This document shows positions 55,048-62,520 of a stretch of 64,000 nucleotides of DNA, piece by piece. The stretch covers positions 449,495-513,494 of the forward strand of contig NZ_JAWXCX010000001.1 in the NCBI RefSeq assembly GCF_033845285.1. The letters run 5' to 3'. The notes under the pieces were generated by a model, which saw only the letters and a program-made list of their open reading frames with translations, made no database searches and was not told where the DNA came from. The DNA is from Marinococcus sp. PL1-022 (GTDB lineage: Bacteria > Bacillota > Bacilli > Bacillales > Marinococcaceae). The position numbers and the translations under genes are program-made. Within the stretch, counting starts at the first letter, position 1. Every line of letters starts with the position of its first letter.

Positions 55048-55461
55048 ATGAGCTTTGAAAATACATTCGCCACTAAAACACGTAAATATTTAAATATTGA
55101 TGCTCAGCCCGAGCAGCAGCTGATCGAATCTACGGCGAGGGAAATCATGTATTATTTCATGGATCTTGAAGAGGAATTTAAAAATATAAACGACCGCAAG
55201 TTTCATATTGAAGCGGGCTTTCATGAAAGCTATATTAAAATCAACAAGCGAAAGCTCACTTTTGAGCTGAAGCATATTCCTTCCCACCGTATCACTATTA
55301 TTCAAAAGGTGAATGGCAGTAAAGCCCATATAGACCATATTATCGCCAAAGACGATGAAGCCCGCAGTGAAGCAGATGAAACCCCCTTCAGCCGTGATTT
55401 AATCCGCCGGTATCTGATCCAGACATTCGGGGATTCTCTCGACTTAAGTAATATTTACTGA
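55048..55461 (+). CDS. Protein of unknown function, third gene of the Ntn-hydrolase group
   Basis: 137-residue soluble alpha/beta protein; the central part (HIEAGFHESYIKINKRKLTFELKH split by strands) suggests an antiparallel sheet, and the C-terminus is helical. AAAGGGG lies upstream of the ATG, 46 bp after the Ntn-hydrolase gene. I recognise no domain with confidence. Terminator directly behind it closes a probable three-gene unit starting at 54081. Confidence 0.6.
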   Translation: MSFENTFATKTRKYLNIDAQPEQQLIESTAREIMYYFMDLEEEFKNINDRKFHIEAGFHESYIKINKRKLTFELKHIPSHRITIIQKVNGSKAHIDHIIAKDDEARSEADETPFSRDLIRRYLIQTFGDSLDLSNIY

Positions 55462-55487
55462 TGCCCTCTCCCGGAGGGCATTTTTTA
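55461..55487 (+). terminator. Terminator of the Ntn-hydrolase gene group
   Basis: ATGCCCTC/GAGGGCAT stem with a short loop and T run. Confidence 0.85.
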
Positions 55488-55523
55488 TTGGGAAATTTTT
55501 TTTGACAAACGAAGTCGCGGCGG

Positions 55524-55552
55524 TTGAATAAATGCCAGGAGCGTCAGATAAT
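55524..55552 (+). promoter_or_regulatory. Promoter of panBCD
   Basis: TTGAAT (55524-55529), 17-bp spacer, GATAAT (55547-55552). A perfect TTGACA at 55502-55507 lacks a matching -10. Confidence 0.5.
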
Positions 55553-55651
55553 ATACATGTATAAACACGAGCCGGTTCAAGCGTGGGAACGTACGTATCG
55601 GCAAAGAAGTCAGATAATTCTTTATTTTTTTAGTGAAGCAGGAGGAGAGAG

Positions 55652-56494
55652 ATGAAAAGCACGGCGGTATTTAAACAGATGAAAGGCCGGCAGGAGCCGA
55701 TCACAATGATCACAGCGTATGACGCTCCGACGGGAAAGGCCGCAGAAAAAGCTGGAATGGATATGATACTTGTGGGTGATTCTGCGGGCATGGTCGTGCA
55801 CGGCTACGATTCCACGATTCCGGTAACACTTGACGACATGGTGATGCATGCACGTGCGGTACGCCGGGGGGCTCCGGGCACATTTATCGTAGTGGATCTG
55901 CCCTTTTTAACCTATCATTCCTCTATAGAAAGCACGTTTACAGCAGTGAAGCGTCTGATGCAGGAAGGTGGTGCCCAGGCAGTTAAGCTTGAAGGGGGAG
56001 ATGAAGTTACCACGGAGACCATCGCCCGCATAACGGCTGCCGGTGTACCGGTCATTGGACATCTTGGCCTTACTCCGCAGTCCGTCGGGGTGCTTGGAGG
56101 ATATAAGATACAAGGGAAAACAAAAGAAGCAGCCCAGCGGTTGATAAAAGAAGCCCGAAGACTCGAACAGGCCGGTGCATTTGCGCTGGTGCTCGAATGT
56201 GTGCCTGGAGAGCTCGCTGCCCGTATTGCAATGCATCTTTCGATTCCGGTTATCGGTATAGGAGCCGGCGTCGGCACTGACGGCCAGGTGCTGGTTTTTC
56301 ATGACGCTGTCGGATGGGGAGACAGCTTTGTTCCTTCCTTTGCCAAGCAGTACACTAACGTCCAGGCCCAGATTGATGAAGCCCTTGAGAGCTATGTAAG
56401 TGATGTGAAGGCGAGAGCATTTCCAGAGGACCAGCACACATTTTCCATGGATGCTTCTGTGCTGAGCGACCTTGGCAGAGGAGGTTCTGCATGA
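55652..56494 (+). CDS. panB: 3-methyl-2-oxobutanoate hydroxymethyltransferase
   Basis: First committed step of pantothenate synthesis: adds a hydroxymethyl group to the valine precursor 2-oxoisovalerate (the IlvD product). 280 residues; metal and substrate motifs MITAYDAPTGK, VGDSAGMVVHGYDST and GIGAG near the end. AGGAGGAGAGAG precedes the ATG. ATGA overlap with panC. Confidence 0.97.
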   Translation: MKSTAVFKQMKGRQEPITMITAYDAPTGKAAEKAGMDMILVGDSAGMVVHGYDSTIPVTLDDMVMHARAVRRGAPGTFIVVDLPFLTYHSSIESTFTAVKRLMQEGGAQAVKLEGGDEVTTETIARITAAGVPVIGHLGLTPQSVGVLGGYKIQGKTKEAAQRLIKEARRLEQAGAFALVLECVPGELAARIAMHLSIPVIGIGAGVGTDGQVLVFHDAVGWGDSFVPSFAKQYTNVQAQIDEALESYVSDVKARAFPEDQHTFSMDASVLSDLGRGGSA

Positions 56495-57354
56495 AAGTAT
56501 TCACTGCCATTCAGGACATTCGAGCGCATATCGATGAAAGAAAACGCCAGGGGGAAATGATTGGATTTGTGCCGACCATGGGAGCGCTGCACGAAGGGCA
56601 TTTTTCATTAATAGCCCAGGCTTTGAAAGAAAACGACGCAGTAGTGGTGAGCATTTTTGTCAATCCTCTGCAGTTTGGCCCGAATGAAGATTACGAGGCG
56701 TATCCGCGTATGCTCGATGCAGATCTTGAAAAAGCTGAAGCCCGGGGCGTCGATATAGTGTTTGCCCCTTCAGCAGCAGAGATGTATCCCGAAGAGATGC
56801 AGACAGGAGTGCGTGTGCATGAAGGAACTGAAGTCCTCTGCGGCAAAAGCCGGCCGGGGCATTTTGACGGAGTGGCGACAGTGGTGCTGAAGCTTCTGCA
56901 GATTGTTCAGCCAACGCGGGTCTATTTTGGGCAGAAGGATGCTCAGCAGGCCGCTGTAGTAACGAATATGGGCCGTGATTTTAATCTTCCCACAGAAATT
57001 GTTACTGGCCCGACGATTCGGGAGCCTGATGGTCTGGCGCTGAGCTCCCGCAATGTGAATTTAACCAGCGGGGAGCGCCGGGAAGCCGTCTGGCTGTATG
57101 AAGGATTAAAGCAGGGAGCGTTATGGATAGAAGAGGGAACTTACAGACCCCGTGAAATTCTGGAGGGGGCAAAGCATACAGTGGAAGCTAACATCTCCGG
57201 TACGCTTGATTATATGGACATTTTAACGTACCCCGGTCTCAGGCCCGTAAAGGAATGGAATGAGCGGGTAATTATTGCAGGAGCTGTACAGTTTTCGGGA
57301 GCGAGACTCATTGATAATATCATTCTTTCTCCTGGCCAGAAAGGAAGGGCGTGA
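56491..57354 (+). CDS. panC: Pantothenate synthetase
   Basis: ATP-dependent ligation of pantoate and beta-alanine. 287 residues with the nucleotidyltransferase HxGH motif (LHEGH after PTMGA) and the downstream SSRNVNL loop. Translationally coupled to panB by a 4-nt overlap; its stop lies just before the panD start. Confidence 0.97.
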   Translation: MKVFTAIQDIRAHIDERKRQGEMIGFVPTMGALHEGHFSLIAQALKENDAVVVSIFVNPLQFGPNEDYEAYPRMLDADLEKAEARGVDIVFAPSAAEMYPEEMQTGVRVHEGTEVLCGKSRPGHFDGVATVVLKLLQIVQPTRVYFGQKDAQQAAVVTNMGRDFNLPTEIVTGPTIREPDGLALSSRNVNLTSGERREAVWLYEGLKQGALWIEEGTYRPREILEGAKHTVEANISGTLDYMDILTYPGLRPVKEWNERVIIAGAVQFSGARLIDNIILSPGQKGRA

Positions 57355-57359
57355 CACTG

Positions 57360-57746
57360 ATGTACCGTACAATGATGAAATCAAAGCTTCACCGGGCCGT
57401 AGTTACAGAAGCAGATTTAAACTATGTTGGAAGCATTACCATTGACCGGGATCTGATGGAGGCGGTGGGCCTGTGGGAAAATGAGAAGGTGCAGGTAGTT
57501 AATAATACGAACGGGGCCCGTCTGGAAACGTACGTGATTGAAGGTCCCCGGGGAAGCGGAGTGATCTGCTTAAACGGTGCAGCCGCAAGGATGGCGCAGC
57601 CGGGAGATGTGGTAATCATTATTGCGTATGCGCTGATGGAAAATGAGACGGCCCGGGAGTTCAAGCCGGCGGTGGCAGTGCTTGACAGCCATAATCAAAT
57701 CAAGCAGATGCTGTCTTACGAGCCGGCTTCGACAACACTGGATTAA
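57360..57746 (+). CDS. panD: Aspartate 1-decarboxylase
   Basis: Makes beta-alanine for PanC. The proenzyme cleaves itself between Gly24 and Ser25 (YVGSITID) to form its pyruvoyl group. ATG 57360 gives the canonical 128-residue N-terminus MYRTMM; the GTG at 57351 is nearer to AAGGAAGG and remains possible. Third gene of the pan operon; the next gene starts 9 nt after its stop. Confidence 0.96.
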   Translation: MYRTMMKSKLHRAVVTEADLNYVGSITIDRDLMEAVGLWENEKVQVVNNTNGARLETYVIEGPRGSGVICLNGAAARMAQPGDVVIIIAYALMENETAREFKPAVAVLDSHNQIKQMLSYEPASTTLD

Positions 57747-57755
57747 AAGGAGATA

Positions 57756-58613
57756 ATGTCTGTGCGCACACCTGAAGCTATGATGGCGCTGATCATGGAG
57801 ACTGCCGAGGGCGATGAACGTGTCCGGGCCGCAGCTCTAAGCGGCTCCCGTGCAGCGGCCCAAAGCAGCAGTCCTGATCTTTTCAGCGATTTTGATATTA
57901 TTTATTTTGTGGAAAATATGGAGCAAATGATTAAGGACCGGGCCTGGCTGGACGTGTTTGGGGAGATTTTGATTATGCAGACGCCGGAGGAAATGAACTT
58001 ATACCGGGAATCGTCGGGGGAGTCATTTGCTTTTCTGATGCTTTTTCGGGATGGTAATCGCATTGATTTAACCTTGAAGCCTGCAGACAGCAGGTATGAG
58101 CATTGGAAGCAGGACGGTTTGACCCGCTGTCTGCTGGATAAAGATAACCCAGCTTCTGACTTTCCTGCTCCCACAGACACAGGCTACAAAACAAATGTCC
58201 CGGAAGAAGGCTTCTTTCAGCAATGCTGTAATGAGTTTTGGTGGGTGGCTGTGTATGTGGCAAAAGGCTGGAGGCGCAAGAAAATGCTCTACGCCCAGGC
58301 CCATCTGGATATTATCCGCCGCATGCTGATACAAATGCTGCAGTGGAGGGTGGTACTCGAAAAAAAGAGACCAGTTAATTTCGGCCAGGAGGCGAAGCAC
58401 CTGGAAAAACACCTTGGGGATAAAAGCAATAAAAAACTGGCAGCTACTTATGCGGCAGGCTCCTACGAAAGCGTTTGGGGCTCGCTGCAGACGGCGATGG
58501 CAATGTTTGAACGGGAATCTGCTTTTGTTGCGAATCAATGCAGGTTTGAGTTGAATGAACAGGAGGGGTCAGGGGTAAAACAATATATTAAAAAGGTCGG
58601 GCGCGAGCAGTAA
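57756..58613 (+). CDS. Aminoglycoside 6-adenylyltransferase-like protein (AadK/ANT(6) family)
   Basis: 285-residue nucleotidyltransferase with the ANT(6) core: GSRAAAQSS, and the metal-binding aspartates in FSDFDIIYFV, followed by the RIDLTL strand. Full length for the family, so activity on streptomycin is possible but unproven; many chromosomal copies act weakly. AAAGGAGATA precedes the ATG, and it lies 9 nt behind panD, which suggests it is transcribed as a fourth gene of the pan operon. Confidence 0.85.
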   Translation: MSVRTPEAMMALIMETAEGDERVRAAALSGSRAAAQSSSPDLFSDFDIIYFVENMEQMIKDRAWLDVFGEILIMQTPEEMNLYRESSGESFAFLMLFRDGNRIDLTLKPADSRYEHWKQDGLTRCLLDKDNPASDFPAPTDTGYKTNVPEEGFFQQCCNEFWWVAVYVAKGWRRKKMLYAQAHLDIIRRMLIQMLQWRVVLEKKRPVNFGQEAKHLEKHLGDKSNKKLAATYAAGSYESVWGSLQTAMAMFERESAFVANQCRFELNEQEGSGVKQYIKKVGREQ

Positions 58614-58646
58614 AATAAAAAAAGGCTCCTGCCAAGCAGCAGGAGC
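58614..58646 (-). terminator. Terminator of the RibD/DHFR-like gene
   Basis: On the minus strand an 8-bp GCTCCTGC/GCAGGAGC stem is followed by TTTTTTT; on the plus strand there is no T run. It leaves about 130 nt of untranslated RNA with nothing recognised. Confidence 0.6.
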
Positions 58647-58781
58647 AAAATGAAATATGGGATAAGAGCAACAAATTGGACGAGTGCTACTCTATATGTT
58701 TATTATTACCTAAAGAGTAAGAAAAGTACACACTTTTCAGAAAAAATGGTGCTTTTACCTACAGTGGCAAATGAGTCTAAA

Positions 58782-59321
58782 CTACTGACTGGGCATGTCC
58801 CTAATCCGTTTATAGTGAAGCTGGGCCAATTCTCCCCAACGCTTCACCTCCTGCAGATGAAGCCGTTTTGGCGGGCCCGGGCTTTGCTTAAACAACGGAA
58901 TGCCGCTTCCTAAAAGATCGGGTGTGAGGGTAATAATGTATTCATCGATCAGCTCCTCGTGAAGCAGAGTGCCGATAATATCTGAGCCTCCAACAACCCA
59001 GATGCCACTTCCGGACTCCTGCTGTTTGTTTTGAAGCCATTCTGAAACGGAACCCCGTACAAAGGAGACGTGGCCGTCATTTCCCATGCGGCTGGTGGAA
59101 AAAACATAGCAGTCTTTATCGCTGTACGGAAAGGAATCCGTTAAGACGAGCACGTGTTCATAGGTTTTTCTCCCCATTACGACCGTATCCACCCGCCGGT
59201 ACATTTCATCGTAGCCGTTATCATCTTCGCCTTCGGCTTTCAGCAGCCAGTCAATATTCCCTTCTGCATCAGCGATATAGCCATCGAGACTGGCGGCGAT
59301 AAACAGAATTACTGGCTTCAT
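58782..59321 (-). CDS. RibD C-terminal/dihydrofolate reductase-like protein
   Basis: 179-residue protein of the RibD-C/DHFR-like fold (YyaP/YwjB type). Motifs: ILFIAASLDGYIAD at the N-terminus, MGRKTYE, GGSDIIG and LLGSGIPLF. ATG 59321 chosen because GAGGGGAGTGG lies upstream; the GTG at 59330 falls inside that site. Probably NADPH-dependent, but neither true folate reduction nor riboflavin synthesis is indicated by context, and folA is encoded elsewhere. Confidence 0.85.
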   Translation of the reverse strand: MKPVILFIAASLDGYIADAEGNIDWLLKAEGEDDNGYDEMYRRVDTVVMGRKTYEHVLVLTDSFPYSDKDCYVFSTSRMGNDGHVSFVRGSVSEWLQNKQQESGSGIWVVGGSDIIGTLLHEELIDEYIITLTPDLLGSGIPLFKQSPGPPKRLHLQEVKRWGELAQLHYKRIRDMPSQ

Positions 59322-59406
59322 TATGACCACTCCCCTCTGTTAGTACATTCATTTTAGCATGTTAAAGGAAGAAAATCGGAATAATTATGCGGGAAGGAGG
59401 TAAAGC

Positions 59407-60171
59407 ATGAAGAAAAACTGGGTGTGGGTAAGTGTTGCTGCTGCAATGGTTATAGCAGGCGGTGCGGGCTATTGGGCAGACCGGCACGTTTTAATCACAA
59501 ATGTCGATGGCAATGACAAAGCCTGGTATATCGAGGGCGGCAAAGCGGAGGAAGAGCTCTACCTTCTTCCGGAAACGGCAGCATCTTTATATGGAGCGGA
59601 ATTAGAGCAAGAGGGTCCGGCCGTGCGTTTATCGGTGAATGGCGCTTCGTGGGAGGGAGAGCTTGCACAGAGTCCGGCGTGGTTTAACTGGAGGGGAGAA
59701 GCTTATATCCCTGCAAAAGAAGCTGCCGAAGAGCTTGCATTCGAAGAAGAAGAAACTGGGAACCGCTATACAGCCCAATTGTGGAGCCCGGCCCAGGAAA
59801 GAATCGCCAGAGTGATCGAAAAAGGCGAAGAGTTTACAGGTGTTCCGTACAAATGGGGAGCGTCTGAAACTACGACCGAGTATTTCGACTGCTCCTCCTT
59901 TACCCAGCGCATGTACGCTGAAGAAAATGTTGATCTTCCCAGGGTGTCGGAGGAACAGGCGCAGGAAGGCCGCGATGTTGCTGAAGAAGACTGGAAGCGG
60001 GGAGACCTGATTTTCTTCGATACGAATGGAGACGGCAGTATTAATCATGTGAGCATGTATATTTCTGATGAAACGCTGTTTCACGCCACAGAATCCGACG
60101 GTGTCGGCTATACTGATTTTTCGGATTACTGGAGGGACTCTGTAGTGGAAACAAAACGATTCATTGTTTAA
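59407..60171 (+). CDS. Exported NlpC/P60-family cell-wall hydrolase
   Basis: 254 residues: N-terminal membrane segment (about 5-22), an acidic beta-rich domain resembling copper-amine-oxidase-N-like modules (about 30-125), then a C-terminal NlpC/P60 domain with the Cys162 (FDCSSF), His214 (NHVSMYI) and His226 triad. Such enzymes cut peptide bonds in peptidoglycan stems. GGAAGGAGGTAAAGC precedes the ATG. Strongly acidic, as expected of extracellular proteins of this organism. Confidence 0.9.
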   Translation: MKKNWVWVSVAAAMVIAGGAGYWADRHVLITNVDGNDKAWYIEGGKAEEELYLLPETAASLYGAELEQEGPAVRLSVNGASWEGELAQSPAWFNWRGEAYIPAKEAAEELAFEEEETGNRYTAQLWSPAQERIARVIEKGEEFTGVPYKWGASETTTEYFDCSSFTQRMYAEENVDLPRVSEEQAQEGRDVAEEDWKRGDLIFFDTNGDGSINHVSMYISDETLFHATESDGVGYTDFSDYWRDSVVETKRFIV

Positions 60172-60261
60172 AAGCCGTTTGGATTCGTCTTCCTAAAAAG
60201 AAAGTGATAAAATAAAGAACGGAATAGACATGGGAAGATGAAACGAGGAGGCTTTTTAAGC

Positions 60262-61449
60262 ATGGATTTTAACAAGGTATTAAACCGGAAAAATACGAAC
60301 TCGATGAAATGGGACTTTGCCGCCGAACGCTACGGCTCTTCAGAACTATGGCCAATGTGGGTAGCGGATATGGATTTCCAGGCTCCGCAGCCTGTACTTG
60401 ATGCGATGCAGGAGGTGCTTGATCACGGAATTTTCGGCTATCACCGGCGCCCGGAATCACTGAAGGACGCGACGACCGAATGGATTCGCACCCGCCACAA
60501 CTGGAATGTAAGCAATGAGCAGCTCGTCTTTACCCCTGGTGTAGTGCCGGCGATCAGTCACCTGATTCAGACATTTACCGAAAAAGGTGAGGGCGTTATT
60601 CTGCAGACACCGGTCTACTATCCGTTCTATATGCTGGTGGATAATAATGAACGAACGCTTTATAAGAACCCGCTGAAGGAAACAGACGAAGGATTTACTA
60701 TCGATGTGGAAAACCTTGAAGAACAGATGAAAGCCGGCGCGAAAATGCTTTTACTGTGCAGTCCCCATAACCCTATCGGCCGGGTGTGGACCGAGGATGA
60801 GCTGCAGCAGATCGCCGCTCTGGCAGAGAAATACAACGTGCTGGTAGTATCCGATGAAATCCACGCAGATCTTATTCTCTCCGGCGTGCATGTGCCGTTT
60901 TCGAAGGCAGCGGAGGGCTATGATGTGGAAACCATCACCTGCATGGCTCCAAGCAAAACCTTTAATCTTGCAGCCCTGCAGCTGTCCTACGTTGTTTTTG
61001 AGAAAAAAGCTTCGCAAAAAGCATACGAAGCTCATCTGCAGCGCAATTTCGTCGGAATCGACAACCCGTTTGCCACAGTCGCTGCTGAAGCCGCCTACCG
61101 GCACGGGACCGGGTGGCTGGAGGAACTGCTCGTTCATCTGCGGGAAAACGTTGATTACTTGAAGGATCAACTGGAGTCGGCAATCCCGGAATCACATGTT
61201 ATTAAGCCGGAAGGGACGTATCTTGTCTGGATTGATCTCCGGGGTCTTGGCATGGACAAAAAAGAACTGGAGGAATGGCTGCGCAAAGAAGCAGGGGTAG
61301 CTCTGAGTGACGGGCATATCTTTGGAGATGAAGGTGCTGGTTTTGTACGTATTAACGTCGCCTGCCCCCGTACGCATATCGATGAAGGTGTGCGCCGCTT
61401 AAAAGAAGCATATGAACGCACTATCCAGACTGCCGGCCGTAAGTCATGA
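60262..61449 (+). CDS. patB: Cystathionine beta-lyase/cysteine desulfhydrase-type aminotransferase-fold enzyme (PatB/MalY)
   Basis: 395-residue PLP enzyme of the MalY/PatB family, releasing sulfur from C-S bonds (cystathionine to homocysteine, or cysteine derivatives). PLP lysine in APSKTFNLAAL; N-terminal WPMWVADMDF block is diagnostic. ATG 60262 has GAGGAGGC upstream; a start 24 nt earlier would lie before it. Fits the methionine genes of the window. ATGA overlap with the next gene. Confidence 0.93.
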   Translation: MDFNKVLNRKNTNSMKWDFAAERYGSSELWPMWVADMDFQAPQPVLDAMQEVLDHGIFGYHRRPESLKDATTEWIRTRHNWNVSNEQLVFTPGVVPAISHLIQTFTEKGEGVILQTPVYYPFYMLVDNNERTLYKNPLKETDEGFTIDVENLEEQMKAGAKMLLLCSPHNPIGRVWTEDELQQIAALAEKYNVLVVSDEIHADLILSGVHVPFSKAAEGYDVETITCMAPSKTFNLAALQLSYVVFEKKASQKAYEAHLQRNFVGIDNPFATVAAEAAYRHGTGWLEELLVHLRENVDYLKDQLESAIPESHVIKPEGTYLVWIDLRGLGMDKKELEEWLRKEAGVALSDGHIFGDEGAGFVRINVACPRTHIDEGVRRLKEAYERTIQTAGRKS

Positions 61450-61916
61450 AGACCTTCCGTCTTGTCCGCCTCAGCTTGTTTCAAAAAGACGGTGACGCGA
61501 TTGAAATGCATGAGATAAAAATGAAGGAAGGCCTTATTATTAATCGCGAAGAGCCTGATAGATCCTGGCTGCTTGATGCGGTGATACCTACTGAGTATGA
61601 AGATATCATTCATGAGTGGGAAAGACACGAAGAGGAAATGCTGATGGAAGCAGTCATCACCCATCCCGACAATGCCCCGGCGCTTTTAAGGGGCGTCGTA
61701 AAAAAAACTACAAGACTTGAGCATTCTCTTGGCGTTTTAATTCAGGCGTATATGGCTGGAAAAGATGAAAACATCACCGAATTGATATTAAAAGAGCTGA
61801 TTACCGAAGGATATGAAGGTAATCAGCTTATGGAAGAGTTTCACGAGCGAAAAAACGATCAGCGCTCCTGGTCAAAGGCAATGGCGGCAAGATTATACAG
61901 CCGCCAGGAGAAATAA
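61446..61916 (+). CDS. YwpF-like protein
   Basis: 156-residue cytoplasmic protein. The first 90 residues (MKTFRLVRLSLF, GLIINREE, SWLLDAVIPTEYED, ITHPDNAPALLRGVV) resemble YwpF of bacilli; the rest is helical and charged. Function unknown. Translationally coupled to patB by a 4-nt overlap. Confidence 0.65.
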   Translation: MKTFRLVRLSLFQKDGDAIEMHEIKMKEGLIINREEPDRSWLLDAVIPTEYEDIIHEWERHEEEMLMEAVITHPDNAPALLRGVVKKTTRLEHSLGVLIQAYMAGKDENITELILKELITEGYEGNQLMEEFHERKNDQRSWSKAMAARLYSRQEK

Positions 61917-61972
61917 TTTTCCCGGAGAGATGATAGAAGTGGAGTGATACGTATGTGTGAGGATCAGGGCAT

Positions 61973-62464
61973 ATGACGACTTGCTACAAATTCCGGGACT
62001 ACTACAATAACGAAGTGGAATTGGCGTTTAACGGCACTCCATTTTCAGACAAGCCGGGACATGTATGGGTAATATGCTTATATGCCGGCAGATGGCTGCT
62101 CACTCGTCACTCCCAGCGCGGGCTGGAGTTTCCCGGCGGGAAGATCGAAAAGGGAGAAGCCCCCGAAGAAGCAGCTGTGCGGGAGGTCGATGAGGAAACC
62201 GGCGGCCGCATTGATGTAATACGCTCTCTCGGCCAGTACAAAGTAGTGGGCCGGAGTGAAGATGTAATAAAAAATATATACATCGCAGTGGTGGATTCAC
62301 TGGTTCATCACGAGGATTATATGGAAACGGATGGCCCGGTGTTGATAGAAACACTTCCAAGTAATATTCGTGATCATCCCGGCTACAGCTTTATTATGAA
62401 AGACGAAGTGCTCCCCCGCTCCGTAAAATATGCGGAGGAAGCAGGATATATTACATTAAGATGA
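61973..62464 (+). CDS. ytkD: Nudix hydrolase YtkD
   Basis: 163-residue Nudix hydrolase with the full box GGKIEKGEAPEEAAVREVDEETGG written in two parts: GGKIEKGEAPEEAAV and REVDEETGG. B. subtilis YtkD hydrolyses (d)NTPs including oxidised forms and can start RNA decay by removing 5' phosphates. The ribosome site before ATG 61973 is weak (AGGATCAGGGC). The next gene, pckA, is a neighbour of ytkD in several bacilli. Confidence 0.9.
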   Translation: MTTCYKFRDYYNNEVELAFNGTPFSDKPGHVWVICLYAGRWLLTRHSQRGLEFPGGKIEKGEAPEEAAVREVDEETGGRIDVIRSLGQYKVVGRSEDVIKNIYIAVVDSLVHHEDYMETDGPVLIETLPSNIRDHPGYSFIMKDEVLPRSVKYAEEAGYITLR

Positions 62465-62501
62465 AAGGAACCGGCGCCTGCAAAGGCACCGGTTCCTTTT
62501 T
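62464..62501. terminator. Bidirectional terminator between ytkD and pckA
   Basis: Long stem AAAGGAACCGG with CCGGTTCCTTT, inner GCC/GGC pairing, T run on the plus strand and A tract on the other, between convergent genes. Confidence 0.85.
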
Positions 62502-62520
62502 AATCCATTAAAAACAGGGA

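Noticed and set aside
58650-58913. 87-codon plus-strand frame behind the ANT(6)-like gene
   Set aside because: It overlaps the 3' end of the RibD-like gene on the other strand, its ribosome site is part of a terminator stem, and it resembles nothing.
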